A stretch of DNA of 64,000 nucleotides from Mastigias papua. Lineage: Eukaryota > Cnidaria > Scyphozoa > Rhizostomeae > Mastigiidae. The position numbers and the translations under genes are program-made. The notes under the pieces are model-generated. The model did not search any database and had not been told where the DNA came from. It saw nothing but the letters and a program-made list of their open reading frames with translations. The stretch is from positions 8,703,517-8,767,516 of the forward strand of contig OZ025268.1 in the NCBI GenBank assembly GCA_964019165.1. The letters run 5' to 3'. This document shows positions 1 through 23,090 of this stretch, piece by piece. Every line of letters begins with the position of its first letter. The stretch's first letter is position 1.

Positions 1-1740
<1,740 letters not shown>

Positions 1741-1941
1741 ATATTTTCTCCTAGAAGTATTCAATTAAGCTAAGGAATAGGAGGCAAATGTACCAAATCA
1801 AATGTGGTCCACAATATTGTTTATAGGAGTATAAATGGATTATGATTTGTCATAATGAAAGTCAAGACCAGCTATAATGATCTGGGTTAGTAGAATATTA
1901 CACAATCTAGTACAATTTAGTTTACAACTCATGTTTTCTAG

Positions 1942-2055
1942 ATGTGAATGAATGCTCCAACAACCCCTGTCGTAATGGAGGGACATGTAAAAACATTATG
2001 GGCTCCTATTATTGTGTCTGCGCTCCGGGATACCAAGGACAAACATGCGGTGCAG
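1942..2055 (+). CDS. EGF-like domain exon (gene 1, partial)
   Basis: A 114-nt exon bounded by a CTAG acceptor and a GGTGAC-type donor, with phase-1 introns on both sides. With the preceding G it encodes one EGF-like domain starting [14 protein letters not shown] and ending [10 protein letters not shown]. Six cysteines are present, and the DVNEC start is the calcium-binding EGF signature. It is a typical shuffled extracellular module. Upstream exons of this gene must lie before the window or be hidden in repeats. Related exons occur at 14,019 and 15,672 in the second gene, supporting paralogy. The protein is inferred to be secreted or membrane bound; its function is unknown. Confidence 0.85.
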
Positions 2056-3134
2056 GTGACTTTTGCTTTTATCATTCTGCATTCACGTTTCATGTAGCCA
2101 TTGTGATGAAAATTTGGACATGAAAAATGTATCCGCGTAAAGAAAAGAACATTTTGATTGAATTTGGAAAGTAAAATACATATTTTGATATAGCAATGTG
2201 ATGAATAAATGCTAGAGAGATTCCTATCCTACAAAGGAAGAACATGAGAAGAGAACCAATAACCAACTCTATTACTGGTGCAATGAATGAAAGCAGCTGC
2301 AACAGTTTACCAGGGCTACAAGAACAACTCTGTATCAAAAAGCTTCTTCTCTCTATCCTTTGTTATGAAAACTATTATGTTACTCTAAAGCTGTTTATCA
2401 ATAGGAGGAATACTTTCTTCATATGCGCCCCTTTATGTGTAATATCTGTACCTAATCGTCATACGTAGTGTCGTCTACCGACAGAGATAACACGCTGATA
2501 ATTTCAGTACTATCTCGTTGTACGACTTTCTTCACTTGGAATGACTCATTTTGAGATGAACTGTTAACCAAACAACTTTATCGACGCTCATGGGCAATTA
2601 CAAGCAAAGGCCCATTAAACATAAATATGGCTTATAAAAATTTTAACCATCACGTTCTTACGTAATATTTGTGGGGGAAAATGTTGCACCTAATATCTTA
2701 TTCTGTATTGTTTCTCAAGAAAATAAGGTAAAATTTATTGAAGTCAATTGAATTACTCTTGTTATGAAATTAAACCTTCTAAATTTGGTATTCCAAACAT
2801 GTCAAATGACTGGCAGATTTCAAAAAATAACGGTGTTGTTGTAATCTCCTGAGAAACCGAATACATCAAAATTATTTTTCCTGGGTTATTACCAACAGCT
2901 ACAGATGTCATTTGTAGAAAGTTTGCTAACCAAAAATTTTACCTATTGATAATTAAATAATGTACGGAATCCCCTAACTTATTTATAAGGATGTAAGCCT
3001 CAGGCTATATTTGTGCAGTGTTCTTATTCGTACAAAATTTTACCGTCTCCCTAAATAGGCTAACTTTCTACATCGACAAAATACATTTAAATTTCATCAA
3101 CCAATAAGATCACAAATCACAAATTTATTCACAG
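2056..3134 (+). other. Intron of gene 1
   Basis: AT-rich sequence between two EGF exons. I see no further EGF exon, RNA gene or transposon motif. Short reading frames here have no recognisable similarity. Confidence 0.6.
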
Positions 3135-3239
3135 ACATAAATGAATGCGCAAGTTCACCATGCTACAGTGGAAAGTGCATTAACAAGGTTAACCGCTACA
3201 CCTGTGAGTGCTATAACTTCTACAGAGGAAGAAATTGTG
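3135..3239 (+). CDS. Short EGF-like domain exon (gene 1) with a probable GC donor
   Basis: A 105-nt exon after an ACAG acceptor. It encodes DINECASSPCYSGKC and continues to YNFYRGRNCG, a compact six-Cys EGF-like domain with a calcium-binding start. It closely parallels the last EGF exon of the second gene (19,625-19,729), which is also 105 nt. At the corresponding 3' position the genomic sequence is TGTG followed by GCAAGT, so the donor appears to be GC rather than GT. GCAAGT is the strong consensus for the rare GC-AG class. The phase (1-1) is the same as in the other EGF exons. Confidence 0.8.
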
Positions 3240-3526
3240 GCAAGTTTTCACACTTACTTCATATCAATATTTAGCCACCTCGATTAGGTTACTTGTTGAG
3301 AGAGCTCCTCCTTTAAGAAATTCCCCGCATGCTAATTCCCTTGTAAATCTGTTATTTTGCGAACTTGTTTATTCCTCGATGTAACTTATTATTTTTGATG
3401 TAGCAATTAATAGTGTGTACTGTGTTCTTGAATTGCTACAGATTGATATTGCAAAGATTGTGTTATAGTTTAATTTTTAATCATGTATTTTTATTGAGAT
3501 TTGTGTCGTGAAATACTAAGATTAAA

Positions 3527-3972
3527 GGAACTGAACTGAACGGAGCTGAATTGAACTGAACTGAGCTGAACTGAACTGAGCTGAACTGAGCTGAACTGAA
3601 CTGAACTGAGCTGAACTGAACTGAGCTGAACTGAACTGAGCTGAGCTGAACTGAGCTGAGCTGAACTGAACTGAGCTGAACTGAGCTGAACTGAACTGAG
3701 CTGAACTGAGCTGAACTGAACTGAGCTGAACTGAGCTGAGCTGAACTGAGCTTAACTGGACTGAACTGAGCTGAACTGAACTGAGCTGAACTGAACTGAA
3801 CTGAACTGAGCTGAACTGAACTGAACTGAACTGAACTGAACTGAACGGAACTTAACTGAACGGAATTTAACTGAACGGAACTTAACTGAACGGAATTGAA
3901 CTAAACGGAATTGAACTAAACGGAACTTAACTGAACGGAACTGAACTGAACGTAACTTAACAGAACGGAACT
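3527..3972. repeat. CTGAA/CTGAG pentanucleotide array with a 15-bp higher-order end
   Basis: About 300 bp of tandem pentamers in which the last base is A or G (CTGAA or CTGAG) in an irregular mixture. From about 3840 the array changes to variants such as CTGAACGGAACTTAA repeated as a 15-bp unit of three diverged pentamers. Located in a presumed intron of gene 1. Confidence 0.9.
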
Positions 3973-4422
3973 GTAGGTATTATTGGCATTGATCCTAGAT
4001 GAGAAACTGTTCAATTGAATTATTAAAGTGACTATTCCCTATAATTTTTATAGCAGTAATTGTTTATCTAAAAATCCAATGAGGTTTGCCTTTGTAGTAG
4101 AAAGTACAAAAAGTGCTTGAAGAAGCAATTTTAACCGAACATGTTATAGAATGGTCTCACAGCTGACACTCTACAAAGTATATAACGATAGTATTATGAC
4201 CAGTCAGTTGACAGCCATTTATACGGTATATTAGATATTTTTATTGCCAAGGCTGCAGGAAGAAACATCCATTGAATATACTTTTATGATGCTAATTTTG
4301 ATGTTATTTAGCTACATATCACTGCTTTCATTGTGCTAACTCTTTTTTCAAATTAATGAATAGATCAGTTTCTTCAATTCCTTCTACAGAATTATGACAT
4401 ACCTATAACTGCTTTTTTCCAG

Positions 4423-4441
4423 ATCAATTCTTTGGTATTGG
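4423..4441 (+). CDS. Candidate small exon after the last EGF exon (gene 1)
   Basis: A strong polypyrimidine tract and acceptor (GCTTTTTTCCAG) precede 19 nt, followed by a GTAGGT donor. Entered in phase 1 it reads DQFFGIG and leaves in phase 2, matching the phase needed by the candidate exon at 5757. The call rests only on splice signals and phase; no domain is recognised. It could be chance. Confidence 0.3.
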
Positions 4442-5038
4442 GTAGGTACTATTCAGAAATGTCAAATAAAAAGATACAAGTGACAAGAACATAAACTTTT
4501 CATGCACATATGCTAGTTTTTCTCTATTTACACATTGGACCAAGAATTAAAATCAAACTGCACTAGTGATATAATAAATTTTACTTAAATAAAAGAGCAC
4601 GTGCGCAAGTGAATCAAAGATTATGTATGATACCGTTTGCTTGTAAATTCTCTCAATAAACTGTAGCCCTTAGTGATCTTGTCTACCATTGATGAAGTTA
4701 TGTGCGATCTACCTGATCCCTAAGCCATGAAATTGCAGGGCCTAGGTAACAATTTTGATGTGGACAGACAAAATGTCTGTCTGCTAAGTTTGAAATTTGA
4801 TGGGACGTGTGGGACTTTCCTGTATACAGTATATCTGGTCTGATGTCCTATTATTATTTCGTAACACCTAAAAATTTCTTGAAGTTTCGGATGGGTGTAT
4901 TATCGAAATTTTTCATTATTAGTTACACTGATATTAAAGGAACAAGCAGTTTCTTCGAGCAAAACTTGAATAGTAGAATGATATTGGCAGGTATCTGATA
5001 ACATCCAGAGTACAGAGTAGCAAAATTTGGTTACATAC

Positions 5039-5164
<126 letters not shown>

Positions 5165-5756
5165 AAGGAAGACAAAGAGAAGCTAACAGTGCCAGCAAAG
5201 AGCAAAATCCTGTAGTGTCTCCTATAAATGCTTCGCTAAAAGCAGAGTTCTATTTGGCTATGAAACCCAATTAAATTATCTCATATAAAGAGTTTCACTG
5301 ACTGTATGTATTAGTGTTTAAAGTCTATCGGAAAGCAAGTATTCTTTATTGCGAGAAATAGAACTGTCAGACATATGCTTCAGAAATAGATTAGATATAG
5401 ATTCGCCAGTTCAGTTGATGTAGTTAAGTAATAACATGAATATGCACAACTACCGACAATAAGTTGCTGCTTTCCAATCCTAACAGGATTTCAATACCAG
5501 CATAGTCAATAACCGATTTCTAAAGGCTATTCTTGAAAACGTTGAAAGCACTAGACAAATTGGATTATATTATTTGGTTCACCTATATAATTTTGCTTCA
5601 ATTAAATATCTACCTTCAATACAAAAAAAATTAGAATAATACGAAATTCAATGCAACCCAATAGATTTTCTTCACGGTACGACATGCAGAAAGTGTTTTA
5701 TAAAGCAAGATTAACGCAAGTATCTTCGAAGCTTTTTAAACAGAAACTCATTATAG

Positions 5757-5976
5757 AATCCGCCATCGGCAAATGACAGGAATACGCCTATCAAAATATA
5801 TATCCACTTGTGGATCTACATACCCCAATGATGAAAAGCGAGCACGAATACCATTGCCTTTTTTATATCACAAAAGTAAAATTAACCACAGAAATAAATC
5901 CAAATATCCCGCGACTACCATAAATGGAGAGGATATTTCGTTAGCAAGTTCCATCTACGACAGCCACTTGCAGTAA
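5757..5976 (+). CDS. Candidate C-terminal exon of gene 1
   Basis: An open reading frame follows the acceptor-like TTATAG. It reads IRHRQMTGIRLSK and ends NGEDISLASSIYDSHLQ before TAA. It is rich in basic residues, then acidic and serine residues, as in a cytoplasmic tail, but no transmembrane segment was found ahead of it. The last bases are ambiguous: CAGTAAGTAT is either a stop codon (TAA at 5974-5976) or a strong splice donor giving a 216-nt exon 5757-5972. An AATAAA at 6192-6197 could be the polyadenylation signal if the stop is used. Support is splice phase compatibility with 4423-4441 and the protein-like composition; no homology is recognised. Confidence 0.35.
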
Positions 5977-6239
5977 GTATATATCACAACTGCGACGAAA
6001 AAATATGCAAAAACCCCATCTGAACCGGATGTCTCAAAAATGAAGCTCCCGCATTTAAAAGCACCCTCAAATGTTTACATAGATGTGTGACAACGCAATG
6101 AGATGTCATGAAAGTAGTAATAGTAGGTCAGGTGGGCCAGGTGCAGATAGGAGTACTAACTCCTTTACAAGACACCTGATAAAGTTATCAAAATAAAGCA
6201 ATTAAAAATAACACAAGACTGCTGCTGCTGTGCTTCTTC

Positions 6240-6690
6240 TCATTTTATATTAGAAAAATTTTTCGTATTTCTAATGAAAGAAATCGTTGCTTCAAGAATT
6301 TCTCGATTATTAACTACATTATATTGTGGATCTCCAAACAGAAGCAGTTCATATAAAGGTTCATTATCTAAATTTAGAGTTAAACCAGGAATATCACAGA
6401 GCTGACCAAAGAGATTCTGACGCATCAAATAAAACTTTTTACAGTGTAGGGAGAAGTGGAGAAAACAATTTCTTCGGTTTTTACGCATTAAATTGCATTT
6501 TTCATTGTCATGCCCACAATTGAACTTTGTCAAGATGTACGTTGACCTCATCAGCAGATCTTCCTACATCCTCAAAACCTGGAAGAGAACAACCGCAAAC
6601 ATCTTAACATCAGATTTCAGATTAACATTCAAGTCATTTATATAGACAAGGGAGAACAGTGAAGACAGAGTCATGAAGTACATCAGCACA
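6240..6690 (-). pseudogene. LINE reverse-transcriptase pseudogene, C-terminal fragment
   Basis: On the minus strand, near 6640-6600, LVYINDLNVNL and KMFA resemble the region around the RT catalytic motif of non-LTR retrotransposons. An open frame from 6551 then reads NCGHDNEKCN, LFGQLCDIPGL, LLLFGDPQYN and ILEATISFIRNTK. This matches the usual C-terminal Cys/His and tail region of Jockey/CR1-like LINE polyproteins. The segment between the RT motif and the tail is shorter than in intact elements, and the frame shifts, so this is a deleted, dead copy. Confidence 0.65.
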
Positions 6691-8883
6691 GATCGTTGCG
6701 CATTCAGAGCACTGAACTCAGATTACTGCCCATGCTATTGCCCCAGTTTGCTTACCTGACAATTGAGTTGAAGTTGTTGCTACATGACAGAATTGCTTTG
6801 GTAATATAGATATACCAGTGATCCAGATCTGAGGCTGTTCTCGGATAGTCCAAACCTGGATATTCCACTGCCAGATAGCCACATACGGTCCTTTGATTGA
6901 CTCTGACCGGCCCATGAAAGCTTAATTGGAAGGTACATAATAAGTATATTTTGCAATGTAACCTCATAATCAGGGTATTTTAACATGCACTTCTACACAA
7001 AATGTGCAATCCTAAACCTTAGTGTGTAGTTTTATAGAAAAATATGTGCAAATTACATTATATATCTATTAAGTGAAATCCTCTTCAAAGCAGGGTTTAA
7101 CACGTATGCTCTTCTATTTCCTATATGCATGGCAACAAAACAATCATAGTTTCAGTGCCTACCCGTCAGGCGCATGTTGGTTATTGGAATAAGAATCAAG
7201 GGCTTTTCCTTAATATAGCAGCCGCGTGAATAATATACATCTCTGAATTTTTCTTTAAGAAAACTCTGTCTTATACATGGGCTAAGGCTGCTTTTATTAT
7301 GAGATTTTGTCTTCACGCACATAGAATATTCAATTATTATAATCTAGAATTGAGTTCAACCTTCTGGCTTGGCCTTCCACAAAGCTTTTTGCTTCTCATG
7401 TGGCCCCATAGAATAGATAATTGCCCAGCCCTGCAAGAGTTAAATGCGATAGGTTTATATAATTAAGAGACCTATTCAATAGTTTGAAGCACTTTATGAG
7501 ACTTCTTGTGGAAAACGAATTCAATTTAGTTGACCTCTGAGAGATATTTAATTAATGTTGCATTTGCCTACCAGTTGTCTATTCAGGATGTGAGATGGGT
7601 CTGAATATGCAGTAAGCACTATTACTCAATACTTTTCTGAAAGCAGATGCGAATCAGAGCTATTTCCCAACTCTAATTTCCCATAGAAACTTTTAGCTAG
7701 CCAAACTTCTTTGCGCAAAGTTATGTAACTAATGAGGAGCGTTCCCCTGTAGGCCCAATGCTTTCCTTTGTAGCAAATTTATAAAAAAACGTTACCCGTA
7801 GATTTGTTCGCCCGTTCTTGTAATGTAATAGAGACAGTGACTAAAGGTCATAAAAACCTTTCATCACCCATTGGGTCCCTTCTACAGATTTTGCTGAAAT
7901 TTCTTTAAAAATGCTCTGAAGCTATTCATAGTTCAAATTAGCTTAGTTTCAGGTTTATGAACTGCAAAGATCTAAGTGGTATGCCAGCAAATGACAGTAT
8001 AATACAGTTTCAACACTCTCAGATCCAAGCCAAAGTCTGTCTAGGCACATTTGCATTCAAATATAAAGTGAAAAAATTTATAGTGATTCTCAAAGAGTCT
8101 GTGGTCCGGAGAGAGAGAAATAACTAGGAGGGCTTTTCGTCTAATGGAGTGGACTACGCTGGGAGGTTGAATGGATGTTCCTAACAAAATTTTTTAATAA
8201 TTATGGCATTCCAAAACATTTACAAATGATACGAATCACCATTTACTTACTGAACACATAAATGTCGTATGATCAATTCTAGTAGGACTCAAAGTCACAT
8301 GAATAAAAACTAGGATGAGACACCACCAAACTATCTCTTTGTTCCATATCAATGGACAGTAGTTTTGACTCGGGCTCCTTGTGATGTTCCTTAGGGTTCA
8401 CATGACAAAGAGCATGACAAATTAAAGGTCCATAGTAGCAATGTAGTGGCCCTTGAAGCAATGCCACGTAAGAACGATGGTTAATTTTGATGCTATGCAG
8501 GTCTCGTTGTATGGTGTCATCTACGGTCATTGCTGTTGTCGTTTTAACATTTCTAAAGTATTCTTCAAAGGCTGTTTTCTCGTTAGTGTTTCAGGTTTTA
8601 GCCCTCATAAAATGCTCGATGTATATGTCCAAAATATTTGATGGTGCTTTAAATATGAGCTATACCGTCCTTTGTTGTAGTGACCATGTGATGTTCTATG
8701 ATTATCAATGCAGTCCGAGTACCTTCTGTGAGTGAATAGGAGAATAACCTTGTATTTGCCAAATTGCAGTGAAGAGGACCACCAAAAGCAAAATAATGAA
8801 GAAGGTGTCCATGCGTAAGAAAAGATTGACAAAACACTGCTCTACACCAACGACAACCAGCGTTGACAAAGTAGTCCACATTA
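6691..8883. other. Spacer without a recognised gene
   Basis: AT-rich sequence with short overlapping frames on both strands (for example 8279-8530 minus and 8453-8641 plus) that have no recognised domain. There is no EGF exon, RNA gene or clear transposon end. It may contain unrecognised decayed repeats or the 5' region of the second PAN/EGF gene. Confidence 0.4.
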
Positions 8884-9549
<666 letters not shown>

Positions 9550-9815
9550 GTTAAAGGTAAATTTAGTCCCATGTATCATTCCTTACGTTAGAGAGTGCCT
9601 GTTAGAGAGGACACTTATCCTGAGCTGTCTACATAGTGAGGTAGTGTGGCCAGTTCCTTTCCTTGCCACCTTTAACTTCCGTTGCTACCTTGTATCCATC
9701 TGCCGTTGGATGGACAGTGAGCGAGCACTCTAACTATGATCCGAGGGTTCGCCTCGAAACATCGATGTTCCGGACAGCAGTCAGGCGCTCTAATCACTCG
9801 GCCATTCGCCACTTA
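9550..9815 (-). mobile_element. tRNA-derived SINE (family S1), diverged copy
   Basis: On the minus strand the head reads AGTGGCGAATGGCCGAGTGA, TTAGAGCGCCTGACTGCTG and ACATCGATGTTTCGAGGCGA. This is a tRNA-like arrangement with an A-box region (TGGCCGAGTGATTAG) and a degenerate B-box. It aligns through the body with the plus-strand copy at 54,985-55,400: shared segments include ACCCTCGGAT, GCTCGCTCACTGTC, GGAACTGGCCAC and ACATGGGACT. Two copies in opposite orientation define the family. Pol III transcription is inferred only. Confidence 0.75.
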
Positions 9816-10031
9816 TGTAAGACTGCTAATAAGACTCGCATTTGTTAGGTAGCGTTGTGCTTCTCAATGGCAAAAAATTCCAAGCATCCCTCCTCCCTTG
9901 TTGTCGTTCAGTAGCGCTCCTCGTGTACTCAATGTTGGGCACGCCGATGCGATTTGAATTGAAATAGATACTACGGCAAGGTTAGTTGAATTAATCTCAT
10001 ATAGGAGTCAAATCTAGCCGCAGTAATATAT

Positions 10032-10118
10032 ATGGAACCTTTTTCAATACACATATTGCTCTTATGGTTGGCAATATGTTTCATGCCAAATACTATTTTT
10101 GTCACTGAACCTGCATAA
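10032..10118 (+). other. Candidate signal-peptide start of the PAN/EGF gene
   Basis: A short frame starts MEPFSIHILLLWLAICF and stops 29 codons later. A hydrophobic core right after the start is what a signal-peptide first exon would look like, and the PAN exon lies 100-200 bp downstream. A donor in the phase needed by the PAN exon is not convincing (a GTTGGC at about 10,067 would fit). An alternative leader is the Leu-rich stretch just after the acceptor at 10,152, in frame with the PAN exon. Confidence 0.3.
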
Positions 10119-10215
10119 ATGACTAAAACTTCATTTGCTCCTTCTTTTGTAGTCTTTTACTTCTTCTTTGGTTGCCAACAAGATTAAGATGTACCATTCT
10201 ACGCCTCTCTTGCAG

Positions 10216-19729
<9,514 letters not shown>

Positions 19730-19950
19730 GTAGTTTTTCACGCCTTATATTCTAATAATACTTTATCATTATATGAATCAAAGGAACATGTCCATATTTT
19801 CTAGTTTTCAAGTTCATTTGGCATTTCATAACAAGTTCAGCATTATACAGTTTGAATAAGCTGTGAAATTTATGATTTTCTCTGATATTCATTGTAATTG
19901 TGGCTTTTTCACAAAACCACTAAGCCAATACCTTGTGCATTTCAATACCT

Positions 19951-19955
19951 TTTTT

Positions 19956-19994
<39 letters not shown>

Positions 19995-20245
19995 ATTGCT
20001 TACTTGATTTTGAGTAGGCTGTTATATCTAGCGTTTTCAGCTAATTTAGCCCTACTGTGCATGCCGCATCCAGGCATGGGGCCCCTAGTTTAACGTCCCT
20101 TCCGAAGGATGGAGGAGTGAGTTGCTTTGGTCGTTTATCTGGATAGTCGCCCATCCAGTTGCTGACCTAACAGAGCCAAGCTTAACTTCAGCGAGCTAAC
20201 GGAAGCCAACTGAACGGCTTGGCCACTCACCCTGCAAGGCCACTC
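19951..20245 (-). mobile_element. 5S-rRNA-derived SINE (SINE3-like) with (CAA)n tail
   Basis: On the plus strand CGCCCATCCAGTTGCTGACC followed by AGCCAAGCTTAACTTC matches, base by base with few changes, the reverse complement of the internal promoter half of eukaryotic 5S rRNA. Read on the minus strand the element starts with this 5S-like head near 20,230. It continues through a body with ACTCACTCCTCCATCCTTCG and ends in a CAA trinucleotide tail at about 19,997-19,957. That is the layout of a SINE3-class retroposon. It lacks most of a functional 5S gene, so it is not an rRNA gene. Confidence 0.7.
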
Positions 20246-21951
20246 ACCTTTTATCAAAGATTACGAGATGAGGGACTGTAATAGAATCTGCTTTCATAAT
20301 GTTTTCAGAGTTTTTTTTGAACAGAATACAGCATTGGTGATAACAGCGTTTTCAAACGCAGTAGAGGATTCCTTTAGAAATGACAGAAGACATAATTTAT
20401 TTGTAGCTTTGTGCTTTGTGCTATTTGAAGTTCCCTGCCATTTGTGCACCAAGTTGTACCTTAAATTGTTGAGAATAGCTAGTACCACTACTTCTCTGCC
20501 ACATAGTAATATGGGAAAAACATCCATTTACATTCATTTATGCATTGCAATGCTTTCTATAATAATGAGATACAAGAAAAATTGAAGATAAAAAGTTAAA
20601 TATACAACTTGTGAGACAATTCTGCCATGATCATAATGCTTAGTATATTATTGCATTGAGGAAAATAGCGCATAAGCAAAAGCTTACCTTCAATTTTTCA
20701 TGTCTCTTATTATCATAGAAAGCATAACTCTAAGGAGGTTCAACGAAGCTTTCCAAAACTACATGGCAATATTTGAACTTTAAATGAGAACCAATTCAAA
20801 CTGCCTTATGTCTAGGATACGTTCACCACAACCATTTTATCATGCTACATATATTTCAAGGACTGTAGAGGTTTTAATATATGTCAATGACATCTTTTTA
20901 GATGACTATGAAGGTTTTGGTTTTTGGTAAATTCCAGACGGAGTGCTAAGGAAAGAAGATGCAGATGAAAGAACAATGCACCTTGGGTAATATATGATAG
21001 CATTTCTCTCCTATAGAAAAACGCTTGTTGGATTGGAACCTGGGACCAACCCATCGACATGGCACTAGCTTTTTACTTGAAAGTAGATGCACAGCAGCTT
21101 TGCAAAAATAGACATTATCTACATAAACTGATGGAAAATGGTTATATATCCATAAACACAGATAATCGTGCCTCTCCTTTTTTATTCCATTCTAAAGCTG
21201 ATTTCCATCGCCAAAAAATAGAATAAACTGTTAATATTCAATAACTGTAATGAGTTGCAATACAATAATACCTACAAGCAATTTTTTCTAGCTGTGCTGA
21301 TATTACTTTATCAACGGTGGTAAATGATGGGCCTGGCCTGTCTAACCCATTATAACCAGGTACTATAATACTATAGGCTGAAAAATATTTGTCAACGGAC
21401 AAATTCTTCCCACATGGTGTCATCAAACGAAATCCTCTCTTACTTGAGCTCCAAGGCTATTTTCAAGAATCTGCACGAGTGCAAAGATTTTATCTTTTCT
21501 TTATGCACTAGTGAAATAAATGCAGAGTTATAATAACTGTTGCCACCCATGCAAATTTCCAATCTGTTCTGCCTGAGGAGCGATTTTAATGTAATATCAT
21601 AGCACTAACTGCTTGTCATGCAATATTCACTAAATTCTTAAAGTTTAAATATTTCCAAACGATACACGAGAGCTGTTAGTTTGAAATAAGTTTGCGAAGT
21701 TATGTGATGATAACGAATAGCATTATATAAAAGAACACACCTCGTTCCCTATACCCCAATCAGCTGAGGACCAGGGCAATCGTCCCCATTGCCCCCGTGC
21801 TGCAGACGTTCTTGGATCAGATTGCGGAGCTATCACCAATTTCAAACTTTGAAAGAAATATTAAGTCCCGGATGGGTATTCAATGCAACTTGTAAATGTA
21901 TATTTAATCAGCACGTTGTGTTGTGTAGCAGTAAATATAATTTCTTAGCTA
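20246..21951. other. Spacer downstream of gene 2
   Basis: Contains one candidate exon (20938-20986). Otherwise AT-rich with short unrecognised frames (20,268-20,585 plus; 21,238-21,426 minus). No clear polyadenylation site or transposon end was identified. Confidence 0.4.
20938..20986 (+). CDS. Candidate exon after the last EGF exon (gene 2)
   Basis: Acceptor AAATTCCAG, then 49 nt reading DGVLRKEDADERTMHLG, then donor GTAATA; phase 1 in, phase 2 out. The same phase pair and a nearly equal intron length (about 1.2 kb after the short EGF exon) are seen for the candidate 4423-4441 exon in gene 1. The peptides themselves do not align well. Evidence is positional only. Confidence 0.25.
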
Positions 21952-22786
21952 CAATGGAACCCCTTACAGCCACTTCGTTAATACGGCCACCTTGCTGTAA
22001 CGGCAACTTTTGTTTGGCACGGAAAAACTGCCATGCAGTAGTATCATAACACCCCGTTAATCTAGTCTACCATTAATACGGCTAACTGCCACATTTTGGC
22101 TATCTCAAATGACAGGATTCTTTATGATTTCACCCCATGAATACAGCAATTCGTATTTAACAAAAGCAAAATAATCTCTCTTCATTATTGAAATTGCTTC
22201 CTTTTTCTTCTCGCCTACTTCTTGGTTTATTGATCAGTTGAACTTCAGATTTACGTTCGTCTGTTTTCTGGGTGAGCTTTCACAGGGAGATTAAAGATTT
22301 TCAGAAGTTTGATGTATTTCTCTCGTCCGGTAACTTTGTGAACGCAAGGGCTTTCCATGCCGTATCCACAACCCCAACGTACAGCTTTTCCAGCAACCCT
22401 CAAATGTACTGTCCACCAAACTTTTGTTAGAAAATGGCAGATAATCCTTGCACCCTGCTTTGAAGATGCTAGTGTCCGTAGTACATAGCTAACCACTTCT
22501 CCATTTCTCAGAACTATGACTGCATTCTTGTCTTAACCATCTTTCGGCCCATGCTTCAACTTCAAGACTTCCCAAATTTCGATTTTCCGGGAGTCTTTAT
22601 ACTCATGCTAATCCCTCACGCAAGATTACAGAGAACACTTATTTAGGATGCTAATATCAATTTGCATACAAAATGCACAGTATTAATCAAGAGTTTTTTG
22701 CCCTTACTCGTAAATATGGCCACCCCATTTATACGGTTAAGGTTTGCTGTTCCGTTGCTGGCGGTAATAACGGGGGTTCCGCTGTG
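21952..22786 (-). mobile_element. Decayed pogo-like element with a HIRAN-like ORF remnant
   Basis: Left end CAATGGAACCCCTTACAG and right end with GGGGGTTCCGCTG share an inverted GGAACCCC, and TTAATACGGCCAC motifs sit just inside, as in pogo-type ends. A minus-strand frame (22,251-22,496) reads GEVVSYVLRTLASS upstream and inside the frame, then WTVHLRVAGKAVRW and MESPCVHKVTGREKYIKLL. This resembles the HIRAN-like domain proteins (VGHVPR, CEVTG, GLEVPC motifs) that are multicopy in cnidarian and sponge genomes. The frame is interrupted upstream. A second, more decayed copy lies at 25,990-26,600. Confidence 0.5.
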
Positions 22787-22924
22787 TGTTTGTAAATTAT
22801 TTTGTAACTATTTGGTATCTATGAGTTCCAGCAGAACTGTGCTATATTAACTTTAAATAATGTTTGCTGCTATGATGATTTCGAGATCATGGCTATGGCT
22901 ATGACTTGATACGATTTTTAAGAC

Positions 22925-23090
22925 AAGAAAGTTATTCGGCATTACTTCCAACTGGAGCTCCTCAGGGTTCCATATTTGGACCACTCTTGCTCGTATCATA
23001 TCTAAATGATCTACAAATCCTTACTGGCTAACAAACGGTTATGCCTGCTGATGATGGAACACTTGTGATCTGCGCAATCTAATTGTTGCC
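22925..23090 (+). pseudogene. LINE reverse-transcriptase fragment
   Basis: The plus strand reads PTGAPQGSIFGPLLLVSYLN, then a stop, then PADDGTLVI. These are the RT motifs G-x-PQGS-x-GPLL and the catalytic (F/Y)ADD region (here PADD) of non-LTR elements. Premature stops and a substituted residue before ADD show it is dead. It may belong to the same LINE family as 24,895-25,975, but the two are separated by 1.8 kb. Confidence 0.65.

Noticed and set aside
20130..20230. 5S rRNA gene
   Set aside because: Only part of the internal region matches, with several changes, and a SINE body and CAA tail follow.
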